Below, piece by piece: positions 52,669 through 60,365 of a stretch of 64,000 nucleotides of DNA. The position numbers and the translations under genes are program-made. Below the pieces are notes generated by a model. That model made no database searches. It was not told where the DNA came from and worked only from the letters and a program-made list of their open reading frames with translations. Location of the stretch: the NCBI GenBank assembly GCA_013820875.1, contig JACDHS010000004.1:35816-99815 (forward strand). The letters run 5' to 3'. Source of the stretch: Verrucomicrobiota bacterium (lineage in GTDB: Bacteria; Verrucomicrobiota; Verrucomicrobiia; Limisphaerales; JACDHS01). Every line of letters starts with the position of its first letter. The first letter of the stretch is position 1.

Positions 52669-53934
52669 TCAGTTTGCGACAGACTCCTTTTCGACACTCT
52701 CCACCAACTTGCGCGCCTTGGCAGACGCATCGTGCGCCACATCCCTGTAGGCGCCAAAGTCAGTGAACCAATACTTCTTGGCCAGGCGATACATCCAGTG
52801 TTTCTCCGGCACTTCTTCACCGGGCAACCATTGGCTGAAGCGTGGCTGCATTGCTTCGAGTTCCGCCATGGCAGTCTGACGCACCGTTGTATCACGGGCG
52901 CCATGTTTGAGCACCAGGTTTTTTACCAACTCCGGATTCTCCAACACCACGCATCCCCGGGTCGCTTTCCCAGATAGCTGCCTGAAGTCACGCAGGAACG
53001 CTGAATCCCGGAACACATTGTAGATGTTCCGTTTGTCAGAAATATTATCGGTCGCAAACTGGATGATGGGACAAGGCTCAATCTCTCCTTTTGGACTGAT
53101 GTGATGGCTGATGCCGGTCACCATCGGGCAAAGAGCTTTGCCCTGGTGATCGTAGTACGCGTCGATGATCGCAATGGGCATTTTGGAACGCATTTCCACG
53201 ACGAAATTTCGCACCTCGACGAGTTGCTTTGGATGCAATGCGAGCTGCGGATTCATCTTCGGTCCCACGGGACGATAAGTGTGGTACCAGACGTAATGCA
53301 CCCCTCGATCAATCAGCTTCTGTAGCCACTCTTTTGTAAGAAGATCATCTATATTTGTTTGGCAAACACTGGTCGCAACGCCGGTGAGGATCCTCTCACG
53401 AATGCAGTTGTCGAGCCCGCGTAACGTACGATTCAGCACCTCTTTATTTCCACGGCGTTGATCACTGACAATGTCGGTTCCTTCGATACTGATCAATGGA
53501 GTGACATTCCCAAGGCGACGGAGTTCCGCTGCCACTTTCTCGGTGATGAACTGTCCGTTGGTGAATACCTGGAAATAACAATCGGGATGTTTCGCAAGAA
53601 TCTCCAGCAACTGCGGATGCATGAATGGTTCCCCGCCCAAAATTCCGAAGAAGGTGTTGCCGCGCGCTTTCGATTCGGAGATGAGCCGGTTCAATGTTTC
53701 GGCTTCGATCATGTCTCGTTCCGCCGCAACATCCACCCAACAGCCCTGACAGCGGAGGTTGCAGGAGTTGATGATGGAAATGTAGAGAAAGGGAGGAAAG
53801 TATTCGCCCCGTTTTAAGCGGCGCTTGAATTTCTCCACTGACAACATCCCTTTCACGCCAAAGTTCCACATGAACTTCCACAGCAAACGTTTGTCAGCGG
53901 AACGAAAGGCGCGAATGGCAAGTTGTGGCAGCAT
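52669..53934 (-). CDS. Radical SAM enzyme with extra C-terminal Cys residues
   Basis: 421 residues. Canonical cluster motif NSCNLRCQGCW (Cys 58, 62, 65), followed by the usual GILGGEPFMHPQLLEIL (GGEP) and FQVFTNGQFITE. Later Cys in HQGKALCPMVTGISHHISPK and GEIEPCPIIQFA suggest an auxiliary cluster of SPASM type. Family members start radical chemistry with S-adenosylmethionine. It resembles hopanoid-associated and other lipid-modifying radical SAM proteins only in general; I do not assign it to HpnH. Two bases downstream of the ferredoxin gene, so an electron donor is encoded next to it. Confidence 0.85.
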   Translation of the reverse strand: MLPQLAIRAFRSADKRLLWKFMWNFGVKGMLSVEKFKRRLKRGEYFPPFLYISIINSCNLRCQGCWVDVAAERDMIEAETLNRLISESKARGNTFFGILGGEPFMHPQLLEILAKHPDCYFQVFTNGQFITEKVAAELRRLGNVTPLISIEGTDIVSDQRRGNKEVLNRTLRGLDNCIRERILTGVATSVCQTNIDDLLTKEWLQKLIDRGVHYVWYHTYRPVGPKMNPQLALHPKQLVEVRNFVVEMRSKMPIAIIDAYYDHQGKALCPMVTGISHHISPKGEIEPCPIIQFATDNISDKRNIYNVFRDSAFLRDFRQLSGKATRGCVVLENPELVKNLVLKHGARDTTVRQTAMAELEAMQPRFSQWLPGEEVPEKHWMYRLAKKYWFTDFGAYRDVAHDASAKARKLVESVEKESVAN

Positions 53935-53936
53935 TT

Positions 53937-54698
53937 TTATTTAGAGTTATTTTGCAAAGCAGCAGCGGCTTTGGCTTTGGCCGTTTCCGCGCGTTGCGCG
54001 ATTTCTTCAGGTGACGGCAGAGCCATCAAAACTTCCGCAGGGATGTCTCCGGCTTCCGCCAGTTTCACCAGGCAACGCTGCCTTTCCTTCAAGGCTTTGT
54101 CCGGATCACGTTCCTTGGAGAAGCGGGACTGGGCGCGTTCGCTACGGGTGCGGAGCATGGCATAGACATCACCGCCGAGCAGAGCGGAAATATCGATCTT
54201 CATTTTTTCCCGCTGCAAATCCGCCGTCGTTACGATGTCGCCATTGATCGGCCCCGTCTTGTATTTCGGAAACATGATCGCTGCTTCCGGACAAACGCGG
54301 GAACACGCCGGACAATTTGTTTTGCAGCTATCGTTATTCTGAACCTCAATCTTGTGATCCTGATCAACGCCGTAAACGCCGAACAAACAGAAACTCAAAC
54401 ACTGCATGCAGTTGGTGCAGCGATCGTAATCAATCACCGGGAACCATGGCTTCCACTCGCCTTGCTTGACGGCTTCACGTTCCACACGCGCCGATTCCGC
54501 CTGTTCCACAATGTGTCCAGGAGCGCTGTCTTTCTGGATCAGCAAGACATTCGGACTCTCTGTAGCAACGGAACCAGACTCAGTCGTGCAGGTGACCGTG
54601 TAACCGTTCTCGAGCAGCTTCTGCAGTGTCTCAAACCTTGTTTGAACTGGTGTTTCTGCCAGAACGATGCGCAACGTTTTCTGATCTTTCAGACTCAT
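53937..54698 (-). CDS. 2[4Fe-4S] ferredoxin-domain protein
   Basis: 253 residues. An N-terminal ~90-residue region of unknown type (LRIVLAETPVQTRFETLQKL, NVLLIQKDSAPGHIVEQAES, receiver-like) precedes two Cys motifs: YDRCTNCMQCLSFCLFGVYG and CKTNCPACSRVCPEAAIMFP, each able to hold a [4Fe-4S] cluster with the CxxCxxC...CP pattern. The C-terminal helix is Ala/Glu-rich. Probable electron carrier for the radical SAM enzyme. ATGA overlap with the preceding small gene. Confidence 0.85.
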   Translation of the reverse strand: MSLKDQKTLRIVLAETPVQTRFETLQKLLENGYTVTCTTESGSVATESPNVLLIQKDSAPGHIVEQAESARVEREAVKQGEWKPWFPVIDYDRCTNCMQCLSFCLFGVYGVDQDHKIEVQNNDSCKTNCPACSRVCPEAAIMFPKYKTGPINGDIVTTADLQREKMKIDISALLGGDVYAMLRTRSERAQSRFSKERDPDKALKERQRCLVKLAEAGDIPAEVLMALPSPEEIAQRAETAKAKAAAALQNNSK

Positions 54699-55087
54699 AG
54701 TGGTGCAGATTGGTTTGCTTTGGGGCCGGACTCCTGGGAGGTCGGCAAATTTGATTTCAAATCTGGTTGAAGCAAGCGTTCAACAATTTCATCCGCAGTT
54801 TGAGAGCGCATATTCAGGACTTCAGTCGCGTCGGGAGCCAGCGGAGCTTGAGCCGCCGCAAACAACCACTTCACCGCCCGAGGATAGCAGGCAGCTATTT
54901 TAATCTGACCACTTTCGACCTGGCGCTTCAGGGAAGGATCCCGTCGCGCCGATGATTCACACAAATCCGCTACCGCCTCGAATGGAACATTCGCTTCGCA
55001 GAGTTTGCGCAGGACAGCCTCTTTCACTTCTTTCGGCACCACTTGAGCGTAGGCGCAATGACAGTAAATGATCTTTGGTTTACTCAT
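54695..55087 (-). CDS. Small cysteine-containing protein of unknown function
   Basis: 130 residues. Begins KPKIIYCHCAYAQVVPKEVK, where the C-x-C resembles the start of heterodisulfide-reductase-type Fe-S subunits (HdrA-like YxCHC), then FEAVADLCESSARRDPSLK and IAACYPRAVKWLFAAAQAPL. Four Cys in total. No named family recognised. Overlaps both neighbours by a few bases, so it is made with the CobW-type GTPase and ferredoxin. Confidence 0.72.
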   Translation of the reverse strand: MSKPKIIYCHCAYAQVVPKEVKEAVLRKLCEANVPFEAVADLCESSARRDPSLKRQVESGQIKIAACYPRAVKWLFAAAQAPLAPDATEVLNMRSQTADEIVERLLQPDLKSNLPTSQESGPKANQSAPL

Positions 55088-56222
55088 GGGCAGGCGTCAG
55101 CAGGCGGTGCGTTGGGTTGGGGCGGCCGGGACGAAAATGTTCCAGGTGATCGACGACCAGCTTCAGTCCGGGCGTCTCGTTCTGAACATCGGTCACAGCC
55201 TTCAAGACGGTATCCCGTAATAATTCAGGTGAAGCTTCTGCTCTCAAATTGATGATCATTTGTGCGCGATGAACTGGTTCCTCCAACGATTGCGAAAGCT
55301 CCGCAATATAATCGTTACGAACCAGATTGATCACAGCGACATCCCCGAATCCGACGTCGGGACTCACCGTCATCTTCAAATGACCGATTTCTACTGCGTG
55401 TCGTCCCAGTTCGCATTGAATGAGTTTCGCGATTTCTTTCAGCGCGGCATTGGCGTCAATGCCTTCGCCGCTCGACAGTTCCAGTGTGCAATTCAGCCAA
55501 CCGAGCAACGCTTCGCCTTCTGCGTAAATATCATAGTCCAAAGGCACTGCCGCACTCGCCTGCTGTAACTCTGTTTGGATGTGATGAAACCACTCTGCAA
55601 GACCGCTCCCGTCACGGGCTGAAGTTTTGAACAGCGTGGCCTGTGGAAATTCGCGCGCGAAAACTGCCTCTAACTGCGCGGACTGTTCTGCTGTGAGAAG
55701 ATCGGTCTTGTTCAAAACAATCACGTCAGCCTCCGCAAGTTGTTTCCGAAAGATATAAAGAACCTTGTCCGAGAACTTGCCGCCTTGTTCGACGCCAAAA
55801 ATCCGCAGTGCCCGAATCGGATCCACCAACACGCTGAGCGGCGCTATCAGGAAATTTCCGCCATAAATTCTGCGTAAAGGATACGTCACCGTTGCAACCA
55901 GGTCGGTGCAACTGCCAACCGGTTCGGCAACAAAAACATCAGGTCGGGTTTCATCCGTTAACTTTTGCGCCGCATCCGTCAGTGAATTGAAGCGGCAACA
56001 AAAACATCCCCCGGAAATCTCCTCCGTCGCAAAACCCCGCGATCGTAGCATCGCCGTATCTACCAGGTTGGTCCCTTGATCGTTTGTGATCAGTCCGACG
56101 CGCAAACCTTGTTCGCTTAGATGTTTTGCGAGTGCAGCCACCGCTGTCGTTTTACCCGCCCCAAGGAAACCACCAATCATGATGTAGCGAGGTTTCCTTT
56201 TCGTGGTGTCGGTCAGGTTCAT
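55080..56222 (-). CDS. CobW/HypB-type G3E GTPase (metal-insertion family)
   Basis: 380 residues. P-loop MIGGFLGAGKTTAVAALAKH (~15-34), switch GLITNDQGTNLVDTAMLR, the metal-binding Cys motif GGCFCCRF (GCxCC), and the guanine site VIVLNKTDLLTAEQ. G3E GTPases load metals or cofactors into target enzymes. The C-terminal half differs from COG0523 standards. Its start overlaps the GcvH-like stop (ATGA), indicating a dedicated partner in this cluster rather than a general metal chaperone. Confidence 0.88.
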   Translation of the reverse strand: MNLTDTTKRKPRYIMIGGFLGAGKTTAVAALAKHLSEQGLRVGLITNDQGTNLVDTAMLRSRGFATEEISGGCFCCRFNSLTDAAQKLTDETRPDVFVAEPVGSCTDLVATVTYPLRRIYGGNFLIAPLSVLVDPIRALRIFGVEQGGKFSDKVLYIFRKQLAEADVIVLNKTDLLTAEQSAQLEAVFAREFPQATLFKTSARDGSGLAEWFHHIQTELQQASAAVPLDYDIYAEGEALLGWLNCTLELSSGEGIDANAALKEIAKLIQCELGRHAVEIGHLKMTVSPDVGFGDVAVINLVRNDYIAELSQSLEEPVHRAQMIINLRAEASPELLRDTVLKAVTDVQNETPGLKLVVDHLEHFRPGRPNPTHRLLTPAHE

Positions 56223-56746
56223 GATTGTTTCTCGAGCATGCGCTCAATGGTTTTATCCAACAGGTTCACGTAGCCCTCCACATTACCGCAATTGATGTCT
56301 GGTTTACCCCGCACTTTATAAAGCCATCCATCAGAGTAGGGAAGTTTGTTCACCAATTCGACCTGCTCCTGCAGCCTGGAATTTCCCTCCACGAACTCTC
56401 CTTCTGCGATGCAGAAAATATCGCTCATCGCTTTAAACCCTTCGATCCAGCCGATGGCTTGCCCGACACAAACCGCCCCGTTCGGTTCAACCTCAATTTT
56501 ATGATCTACAATCTCACCCAACATTCGCGTGGCAAATTTGGTGAAGCCAATACGCCAAACGCCTTCCGACTCCTGCGCGATCCAGCAATGTGACGGGCTA
56601 TAGAGATAATCAACCGGCAATTGCGTCGCGAAGTGCGAGTTCTTATACTGCACTGTTTTTTGTGAGGAAGTATTCACGCGATGATCAGGAAATCTCTGAA
56701 AGTATTCGGGCCGAAGCTGCTGTTGGCAAGCGGTGAATCCCGTCAT
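56219..56746 (-). CDS. GcvH-like lipoyl-carrier protein
   Basis: 175 residues from ATG 56746 (ATG 56755 possible). An N-terminal ~45-residue extension with a Cys (TGFTACQQQLRPEYFQRFPD) precedes the glycine-cleavage H fold: YSPSHCWIAQESEGVWRIGF, FATRMLGEIVDHKIEVEPNG, and the lipoylation site IEGFKAMSD with Lys ~105 (cf. ESVKAxSD in GcvH). None of the other glycine cleavage genes (gcvT, gcvP) is present, so it is probably a specialised carrier, as in sHdr-type clusters where a GcvH-like protein serves a different pathway. First gene of the eight-gene cluster; only 17 bases separate its start from the divergent cysteine desulfurase start. Confidence 0.85.
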   Translation of the reverse strand: MTGFTACQQQLRPEYFQRFPDHRVNTSSQKTVQYKNSHFATQLPVDYLYSPSHCWIAQESEGVWRIGFTKFATRMLGEIVDHKIEVEPNGAVCVGQAIGWIEGFKAMSDIFCIAEGEFVEGNSRLQEQVELVNKLPYSDGWLYKVRGKPDINCGNVEGYVNLLDKTIERMLEKQS

Positions 56747-56763
56747 TTGCCTCATTGAAGTCC

Positions 56764-57912
56764 ATGATTTATTTCGATCACAACGCCAGTTCCCCCCTTC
56801 ATCCGGCAGCGCGAGCAGCGTGGTTGGATGCTTGCGACAAATTTGTCGCGAATCCCGCAAGCCAGCATCGTCTCGGTCAACGCGCCGAAATGGCTCTGGA
56901 GGAAACGCGCGGCTCTCTTGCTAATTTCCTCCGTTGCGATCCCCTGGATATCGTTTGGACGTCGGGCGCTTCTGAGGCAAGCAACATGGTTTTTCATCAT
57001 TTTTCCCGAACTGCGCAGGTCAGCGGAGATGAAATTTGGATTTCCGCGATCGAACACCCAGCGGTGAAGCAACCGGCAGAATTTTATTTTGGCAAAACCG
57101 TTCGCTTCATTCCTGTGAACGAGCGTGGAGTCATCTCCCTGGATTGGCTGGTGGAACAACTCAAAACGAAGAAGCCGCGACTGGTTGCAGTGATGGCTGC
57201 CAACAATGAAACAGGAGTTCTCCAACCATGGCGCCAGATCTCAGTCCTCTGTCGCGAACATGGAGTGCCGTTCTGCTGCGATGCAACTCAGTGGCTGGGC
57301 AAGCTTCCGGCGAGCGGGCTGGGTGAATGCGATTTCGTTATCGGGAGCGCGCATAAATTCGGCGGGCCACGCGGCGTCGGTTTCCTGAAACACTCCGCTG
57401 GACAGAACGCTTCTGCGCTCATTCGAGGTGGCAAGCAACAGAACAGCAGGCGCGCTGGCACAGAAAACCTACCAGGCATCCTCGCAACAGTGGCAGCATT
57501 GGCTGCAATCGAAAATGCGCTGGCAAAAGATGAACATCTGGCGCGCCAACAATGGCGTGATGACTTTGAAACTCGCTTGCTCGCGTCTGTTCCAGGAGCG
57601 CGAGTGATCGGCGCGAATCAGGAGAGGCTTTGGAACACCAGCATGGTCGTTCTGCCGGACACAAATTGCGCATTCCGCTGGGTCGTTAAGCTGGACAAGC
57701 AAGGCTTTGCGGTCTCCACCGGCTCAGCCTGCGCCAGTGGCGCGGAACTACCTTCGCACGTGCTGTCCGCCATGGGTTGTCCCGCGCAAGAAATTTCAAA
57801 CACCATCCGCATCAGTGCTGGTTGGGACACGTTCGCCACAGACTGGGAGCGCCTGCTGGGTTGCATCATCTCGACAGCCCCCGTCAAGGATGGGCGCCAG
57901 ATGGCTCGATGA
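56764..57912 (+). CDS. Cysteine desulfurase (NifS/IscS-like)
   Basis: 382 residues from ATG 56764. PLP-dependent: MIYFDHNASSPLHPAARAAW, TSGASEASNMVFHH, AVMAANNETGVLQPWRQIS, and the PLP Lys in IGSAHKFGGPRGVGFL. The Cys loop reads STGSACASGAELPSHVL, so the catalytic Cys is present. It takes sulfur from cysteine for Fe-S clusters or sulfur-containing cofactors. Divergent from and abutting the GcvH-like gene, it likely supplies Fe-S clusters or lipoyl sulfur to the radical SAM/ferredoxin proteins of the cluster. Confidence 0.92.
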   Translation: MIYFDHNASSPLHPAARAAWLDACDKFVANPASQHRLGQRAEMALEETRGSLANFLRCDPLDIVWTSGASEASNMVFHHFSRTAQVSGDEIWISAIEHPAVKQPAEFYFGKTVRFIPVNERGVISLDWLVEQLKTKKPRLVAVMAANNETGVLQPWRQISVLCREHGVPFCCDATQWLGKLPASGLGECDFVIGSAHKFGGPRGVGFLKHSAGQNASALIRGGKQQNSRRAGTENLPGILATVAALAAIENALAKDEHLARQQWRDDFETRLLASVPGARVIGANQERLWNTSMVVLPDTNCAFRWVVKLDKQGFAVSTGSACASGAELPSHVLSAMGCPAQEISNTIRISAGWDTFATDWERLLGCIISTAPVKDGRQMAR

Positions 57913-58105
57913 ATCGTTCGAAACAAAATGGTTCCTTTTGGCGCACCGTGTAAACCGCACCCATTCCTGCGCGACCCAGTAATGCCAAAATCTCCAGTTG
58001 CGGAAATTTATATGCCAACTCAGCCGGGGGTGGTTGGGACGAATAATCCATTCTTGTTGTTGAAGGCCAGCTCACGGCATAGTTCTCAAGCCAATCCAAA
58101 CACAA
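57884..58105 (-). pseudogene. N-terminal fragment of a Ser/Thr protein kinase
   Basis: Minus-strand frame contains AYKFPQLEILALLGRAGMGA followed by VYTVRQKEP, the linker and glycine-rich loop that begin the many Hanks-type kinases of this phylum. After VRQK the similarity stops (no catalytic HRD/DFG), and the frame overlaps the cysteine desulfurase end. A dead fragment, probably left by recombination. Confidence 0.65.
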
Positions 58106-58110
58106 CCAAC

Positions 58111-59427
58111 ATGGATCTTAAAATTCAGTGTCATTGCGGGACGAAGTACAAGTTTGAATTTCAACCGGTCGATGGGCGCGTTCCTTTCCAGGTAATTTGC
58201 CCGACGTGTGGAACCGACGCGACGGAGTTCGCCAATAGCCGCGTGCAGGACATGATGGGCGGAGCTCCGGCAACACCTTCGATTGCTGCAACAACAGGCG
58301 CCGCTCCGATGTCGCCAGCCATTAGCGCAGCGTCATCCGCCCCAGCAACGTCCCTTCCATCGAAACTGCGGGTGCGTTCAGAGGCTCCGGCGCCCGCAAT
58401 CCATGACGATCAGAGCGATGGCGGTGCTGCGCCGGTGGCCAGGCCAGCTCGTGCGCCAATGTTCGTGCCGCCACCTGTCACTCCTCTACTGGAGCAGAAT
58501 GAAGGACTCAGCCCAAGGTTCTTTCTTGGCGTGCTCGGCGGATTGTTGGGAGTGCTGGTCGGTTGCCTGGTCTGGTATGCCTTCGTTCACTTCACGGGCA
58601 AAAATTTTCGAATCGTAGCGGTGGTGGTTGGGTTTGCAGCAGGGTTGGGAACCAAAATTTTCAGTAAGGATCTCGGCAAGAGTGAACTCGGATCGATCAC
58701 CGGCGCGTTCGTCCTGGTGGGGCTTATCTTTACGGCATATTTCATCGGGCGCGATCGCGTCCATGGTTATGTCGGCGGCTTCGAAACCGAAATCTTCAAA
58801 GAGGAGGTCGCCTACGCAAAACGCGCTGTGACCGCTGTTCCCAAAGGCACCGAGCAGGAGATCCGGATGTTTCTCGCCAGGGAAGAAGTTCTGGACGACG
58901 AAAAACCGGATCCAGCGGGAGTGGATCGTGACGAGGTGCGTCTGTTTCGCGACGTGCGGCTCGGGCACTACAAGGAGTTGGCCGCGGGCAAAATTCCCGA
59001 GAAAGACTACTTCAAAGTGATGATGCGTTGGGAACACGAGGTAAGTGTCGCCGACGCAAAGCACACTCTTGCCCTGATGCCCACCGGCAGCGATCGCGAG
59101 ATCCGCGCCTATCTTGCCGAACAACACGCCAGATTCGGCGAGGAAGGTGAAAAGCCTAATCCAAACGCGATCAGCAAGGAGGAGATAGCCACGTTTCGCA
59201 CTGAAGCACTGCCGGAACTGAAGGCCCTGGCGAGCGGGGAACGCCCGTTCCAGGAGAATACCGGGGACTACAAAACAGCCAAGGAATCACTCGACGAATT
59301 TGAGAAATCGGACGAGGGCGGCTGGGCGAAATTCATCTATTTCTTTTCAGGGTGGGGACTGGGCGGTTTGGGCATAATGGTGCTCACCGTGGGTCTCGCC
59401 TATAAAATCTGCACCCACGCAGACTAG
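58111..59427 (+). CDS. Zinc-ribbon membrane protein with internally repeated domain
   Basis: 438 residues from ATG 58111, chosen because it starts the Cys region directly; longer frames read through the kinase fragment. Residues 1-40 hold a zinc-ribbon-like pair (QCHCGTKYKF and VICPTCGTD), then a Pro/Ala/Ser-rich linker, about three TM helices (~145-215: FFLGVLGGLLGVLVGCLVWY; IVAVVVGFAAGLGTKIF; GAFVLVGLIFTAYFIG), and two similar ~80-residue helical segments (YAKRAVTAVPKGTEQEIRMF / DAKHTLALMPTGSDREIRAY). A final TM follows (FFSGWGLGGLGIMVLTVGLA). No named family. Confidence 0.72.
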   Translation: MDLKIQCHCGTKYKFEFQPVDGRVPFQVICPTCGTDATEFANSRVQDMMGGAPATPSIAATTGAAPMSPAISAASSAPATSLPSKLRVRSEAPAPAIHDDQSDGGAAPVARPARAPMFVPPPVTPLLEQNEGLSPRFFLGVLGGLLGVLVGCLVWYAFVHFTGKNFRIVAVVVGFAAGLGTKIFSKDLGKSELGSITGAFVLVGLIFTAYFIGRDRVHGYVGGFETEIFKEEVAYAKRAVTAVPKGTEQEIRMFLAREEVLDDEKPDPAGVDRDEVRLFRDVRLGHYKELAAGKIPEKDYFKVMMRWEHEVSVADAKHTLALMPTGSDREIRAYLAEQHARFGEEGEKPNPNAISKEEIATFRTEALPELKALASGERPFQENTGDYKTAKESLDEFEKSDEGGWAKFIYFFSGWGLGGLGIMVLTVGLAYKICTHAD

Positions 59428-59512
59428 GCGTTTGTTTACAAACACGGTAAACCAAAAATCCACCATTTTGACTCCCCCGATATTATCGGAAATTCTCCGG
59501 CGGCTGTCTCCT

Positions 59513-60190
59513 CTAAGGAGCAAGGCGTTCGATCTTCCAAGTGTTCTCATCCCCAGCGATGTAACGGAACCTGTCGTGAAGGCGATTTGCCCGGCCTTGC
59601 CAAAATTCGAACTCCGCTGGAATGATGCGAAAGCCCCCCCAGCCACTCGGGAACGGGACTTTCCCATTCATGAGTTTGCGCTTCATCGTTTCGTATTCCA
59701 TCTCGAGCAATTTTCTCGACATGATAACCCTGCTCTGGCGCGAAACAGTCGCGGCGATCTGGCTTCCGTGCGGACGCCGAAGGAAGTACTGGATGGATTC
59801 AGCGGTTGAGATTTTTTCTGCCTTGCCCTCGATGATCACCTGGCGCTCAAGCGCGATCCACGGAAACAGAATGGAGACGTTTGGGTTTTCTCCCATCTGA
59901 CGTGCTTTCCTGCTTTCGAAATTAGTAAAGAAGACGAAACCACGTTTGTCGTAATTTTTAATCAACACCGTGCGTGTCGAGGGTTGGCCCGTTGCAGAGA
60001 CCGTCGCCAGCACCACGGCGTTCGGTTCGGTCAGGCCCGCCGCGCAGGCTTCCTGGAACCAGCAGGTGAATTGCGTAACCGGATCCGGAGCCAAATCTTC
60101 CCGGCGCAAACCCTTTTGAGAATATTCAACCCGCATCGCCGCGACGTTTGAAGATTCGGATGATCCGGCATTCTGTTGATCTGTTTGCAT
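59513..60190 (-). CDS. pdxH: Pyridoxamine/pyridoxine 5'-phosphate oxidase
   Basis: 225 residues from ATG 60190 (ATG 60136 would give 207; E. coli PdxH has 218). FMN-dependent enzyme making pyridoxal phosphate: YSQKGLRREDLAPDPVTQFT, EPNAVVLATVSATGQPSTRT, YDKRGFVFFTNFESRKARQM, and the C-terminal FEFWQGRANRLHDRFRYI signature. Longer frames overlap the SCO1 gene start. Several PLP enzymes are encoded nearby (cysteine desulfurase, D-threonine-aldolase-like). Confidence 0.95.
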   Translation of the reverse strand: MQTDQQNAGSSESSNVAAMRVEYSQKGLRREDLAPDPVTQFTCWFQEACAAGLTEPNAVVLATVSATGQPSTRTVLIKNYDKRGFVFFTNFESRKARQMGENPNVSILFPWIALERQVIIEGKAEKISTAESIQYFLRRPHGSQIAATVSRQSRVIMSRKLLEMEYETMKRKLMNGKVPFPSGWGGFRIIPAEFEFWQGRANRLHDRFRYIAGDENTWKIERLAP

Positions 60191-60365
60191 TGCCTGGCGC
60201 TTCTTTTGAAATTCAGCCTGAGCGTACTGCCAGGGAGTCCGATGGGAATTGACCTGAGTCAATTCGATTGCATTGGTTGGTCCGGGGCTCTCGGGCAAGA
60301 TTCGTTGAGCTCTTACCAAATGACGTGTTGGCGGTCGCCGCTTTTTGCGAAGAGGATGGGTCAGA

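Noticed and set aside
52669..53934. Calling the radical SAM enzyme HpnH (hopanoid adenosyl transferase)
   Set aside because: Only the general radical SAM motif is shared; the surrounding sequence (CNLRCQGCWVDV) and C-terminal Cys set differ from HpnH as I know it.
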